From Pseudorhodoferax sp. Leaf267 (GTDB taxonomy: Bacteria; Pseudomonadota; Gammaproteobacteria; Burkholderiales; Burkholderiaceae_C): 64,000 nt of DNA. Both the position numbers and the translations under genes were made by a program. Shown here in pieces: positions 63,952-64,000 of this stretch. The notes beneath the pieces were generated by a model. The model made no database searches, was not told the DNA's origin, and saw only the letters and a program-made list of their open reading frames with translations. The stretch lies in contig NZ_LMMV01000002.1 in the NCBI RefSeq assembly GCF_001422405.1, positions 1-64,000 on the forward strand. Direction: 5' to 3'. Numbering within the stretch: position 1 is the first letter of the stretch; each line of letters begins with the position of its first letter.

Positions 63952-64000
63952 ATGAAGACCATCGTCCGAAGCCTCGTCGTCGCCTGCGCCCTCGTGGCCG
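63952..64000 (+). CDS. Exported protein, N-terminal fragment cut by window end
   Basis: ATG 63952 with CAGGAGA upstream starts MKTIVRSLVVACALVA, the beginning of a signal peptide. The rest lies outside the window. Given the cluster it may be another periplasmic binding protein or exported enzyme; only the leader can be seen. Confidence 0.7.
   Translation, partial: MKTIVRSLVVACALVA

Overview
The window is high-GC DNA with strong GC3 coding bias, short intergenic gaps, many ATGA/GTGA gene overlaps and five periplasmic Bug-type (tripartite tricarboxylate family) binding proteins plus three LysR regulators. This points to a chromosomal segment of a beta-proteobacterium of the Burkholderiales, most likely Comamonadaceae (Variovorax/Acidovorax-like). 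No rRNA, tRNA, CRISPR array, intact insertion sequence or prophage was seen.

Layout. 1-7.7 kb: a tandem 34-bp repeat, an RlpA-like exported protein, then the complete NAD-dependent molybdenum formate dehydrogenase operon fdsGBACD, followed by a CPBP membrane protease. 7.7-15 kb: a lipoprotein alpha/beta hydrolase, argG, two close MarC paralogues flanking a BCCT transporter, and a DUF4143-type ATPase. 15-18.5 kb: an Xre-cupin regulator with a double-GNAT acetyltransferase, a parDE toxin-antitoxin pair and an SMP-30 lactonase-like enzyme. 18.6-26 kb: a large ABC permease, a truncated haemoglobin, and a LysR / Bug / PdxA-like / MFS cluster in which the MFS gene carries an in-frame amber codon. 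26-39.6 kb: housekeeping genes (smr, radC, FKBP, ispH, phoH, peroxiredoxin, alaA) and the run hom-thrC-mobB-moeA-moaD, with moaE separated from moaD by an inverted dapA-like gene. 39.6-45 kb: a LodA-like quinocofactor oxidase with its LodB-like flavoprotein and a winged-helix/NTPase regulator. 45-52.5 kb: clpB behind a sigma-32 promoter, small unknown genes, a decayed DUF2189 gene, a UbiH-type monooxygenase and a DEAD-box helicase. 52.6-55 kb: remnants of a TonB-dependent siderophore receptor, a Bug protein and LysR. 55-59 kb: a large lipoprotein distantly like M28 peptidases, a DUF421 protein and a sorbosone-dehydrogenase-like lipoprotein. 59-64 kb: LysR, Bug, RraA-like aldolase, D-2-hydroxyacid dehydrogenase, Bug, and the first codons of another exported protein.

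Themes. Formate oxidation is linked to molybdenum cofactor synthesis: fdsA needs bis-MGD, and mobB, moeA, moaD and moaE lie about 30 kb away. Two or three LysR-Bug-enzyme clusters look like uptake and breakdown of organic acids. The most unusual items are the LodA/LodB/regulator locus, an intergenic repeat family whose hairpin shows a compensatory base change and in one copy contains the thrC start codon, and two gene relics (TonB receptor, DUF2189) that are not intact open reading frames.
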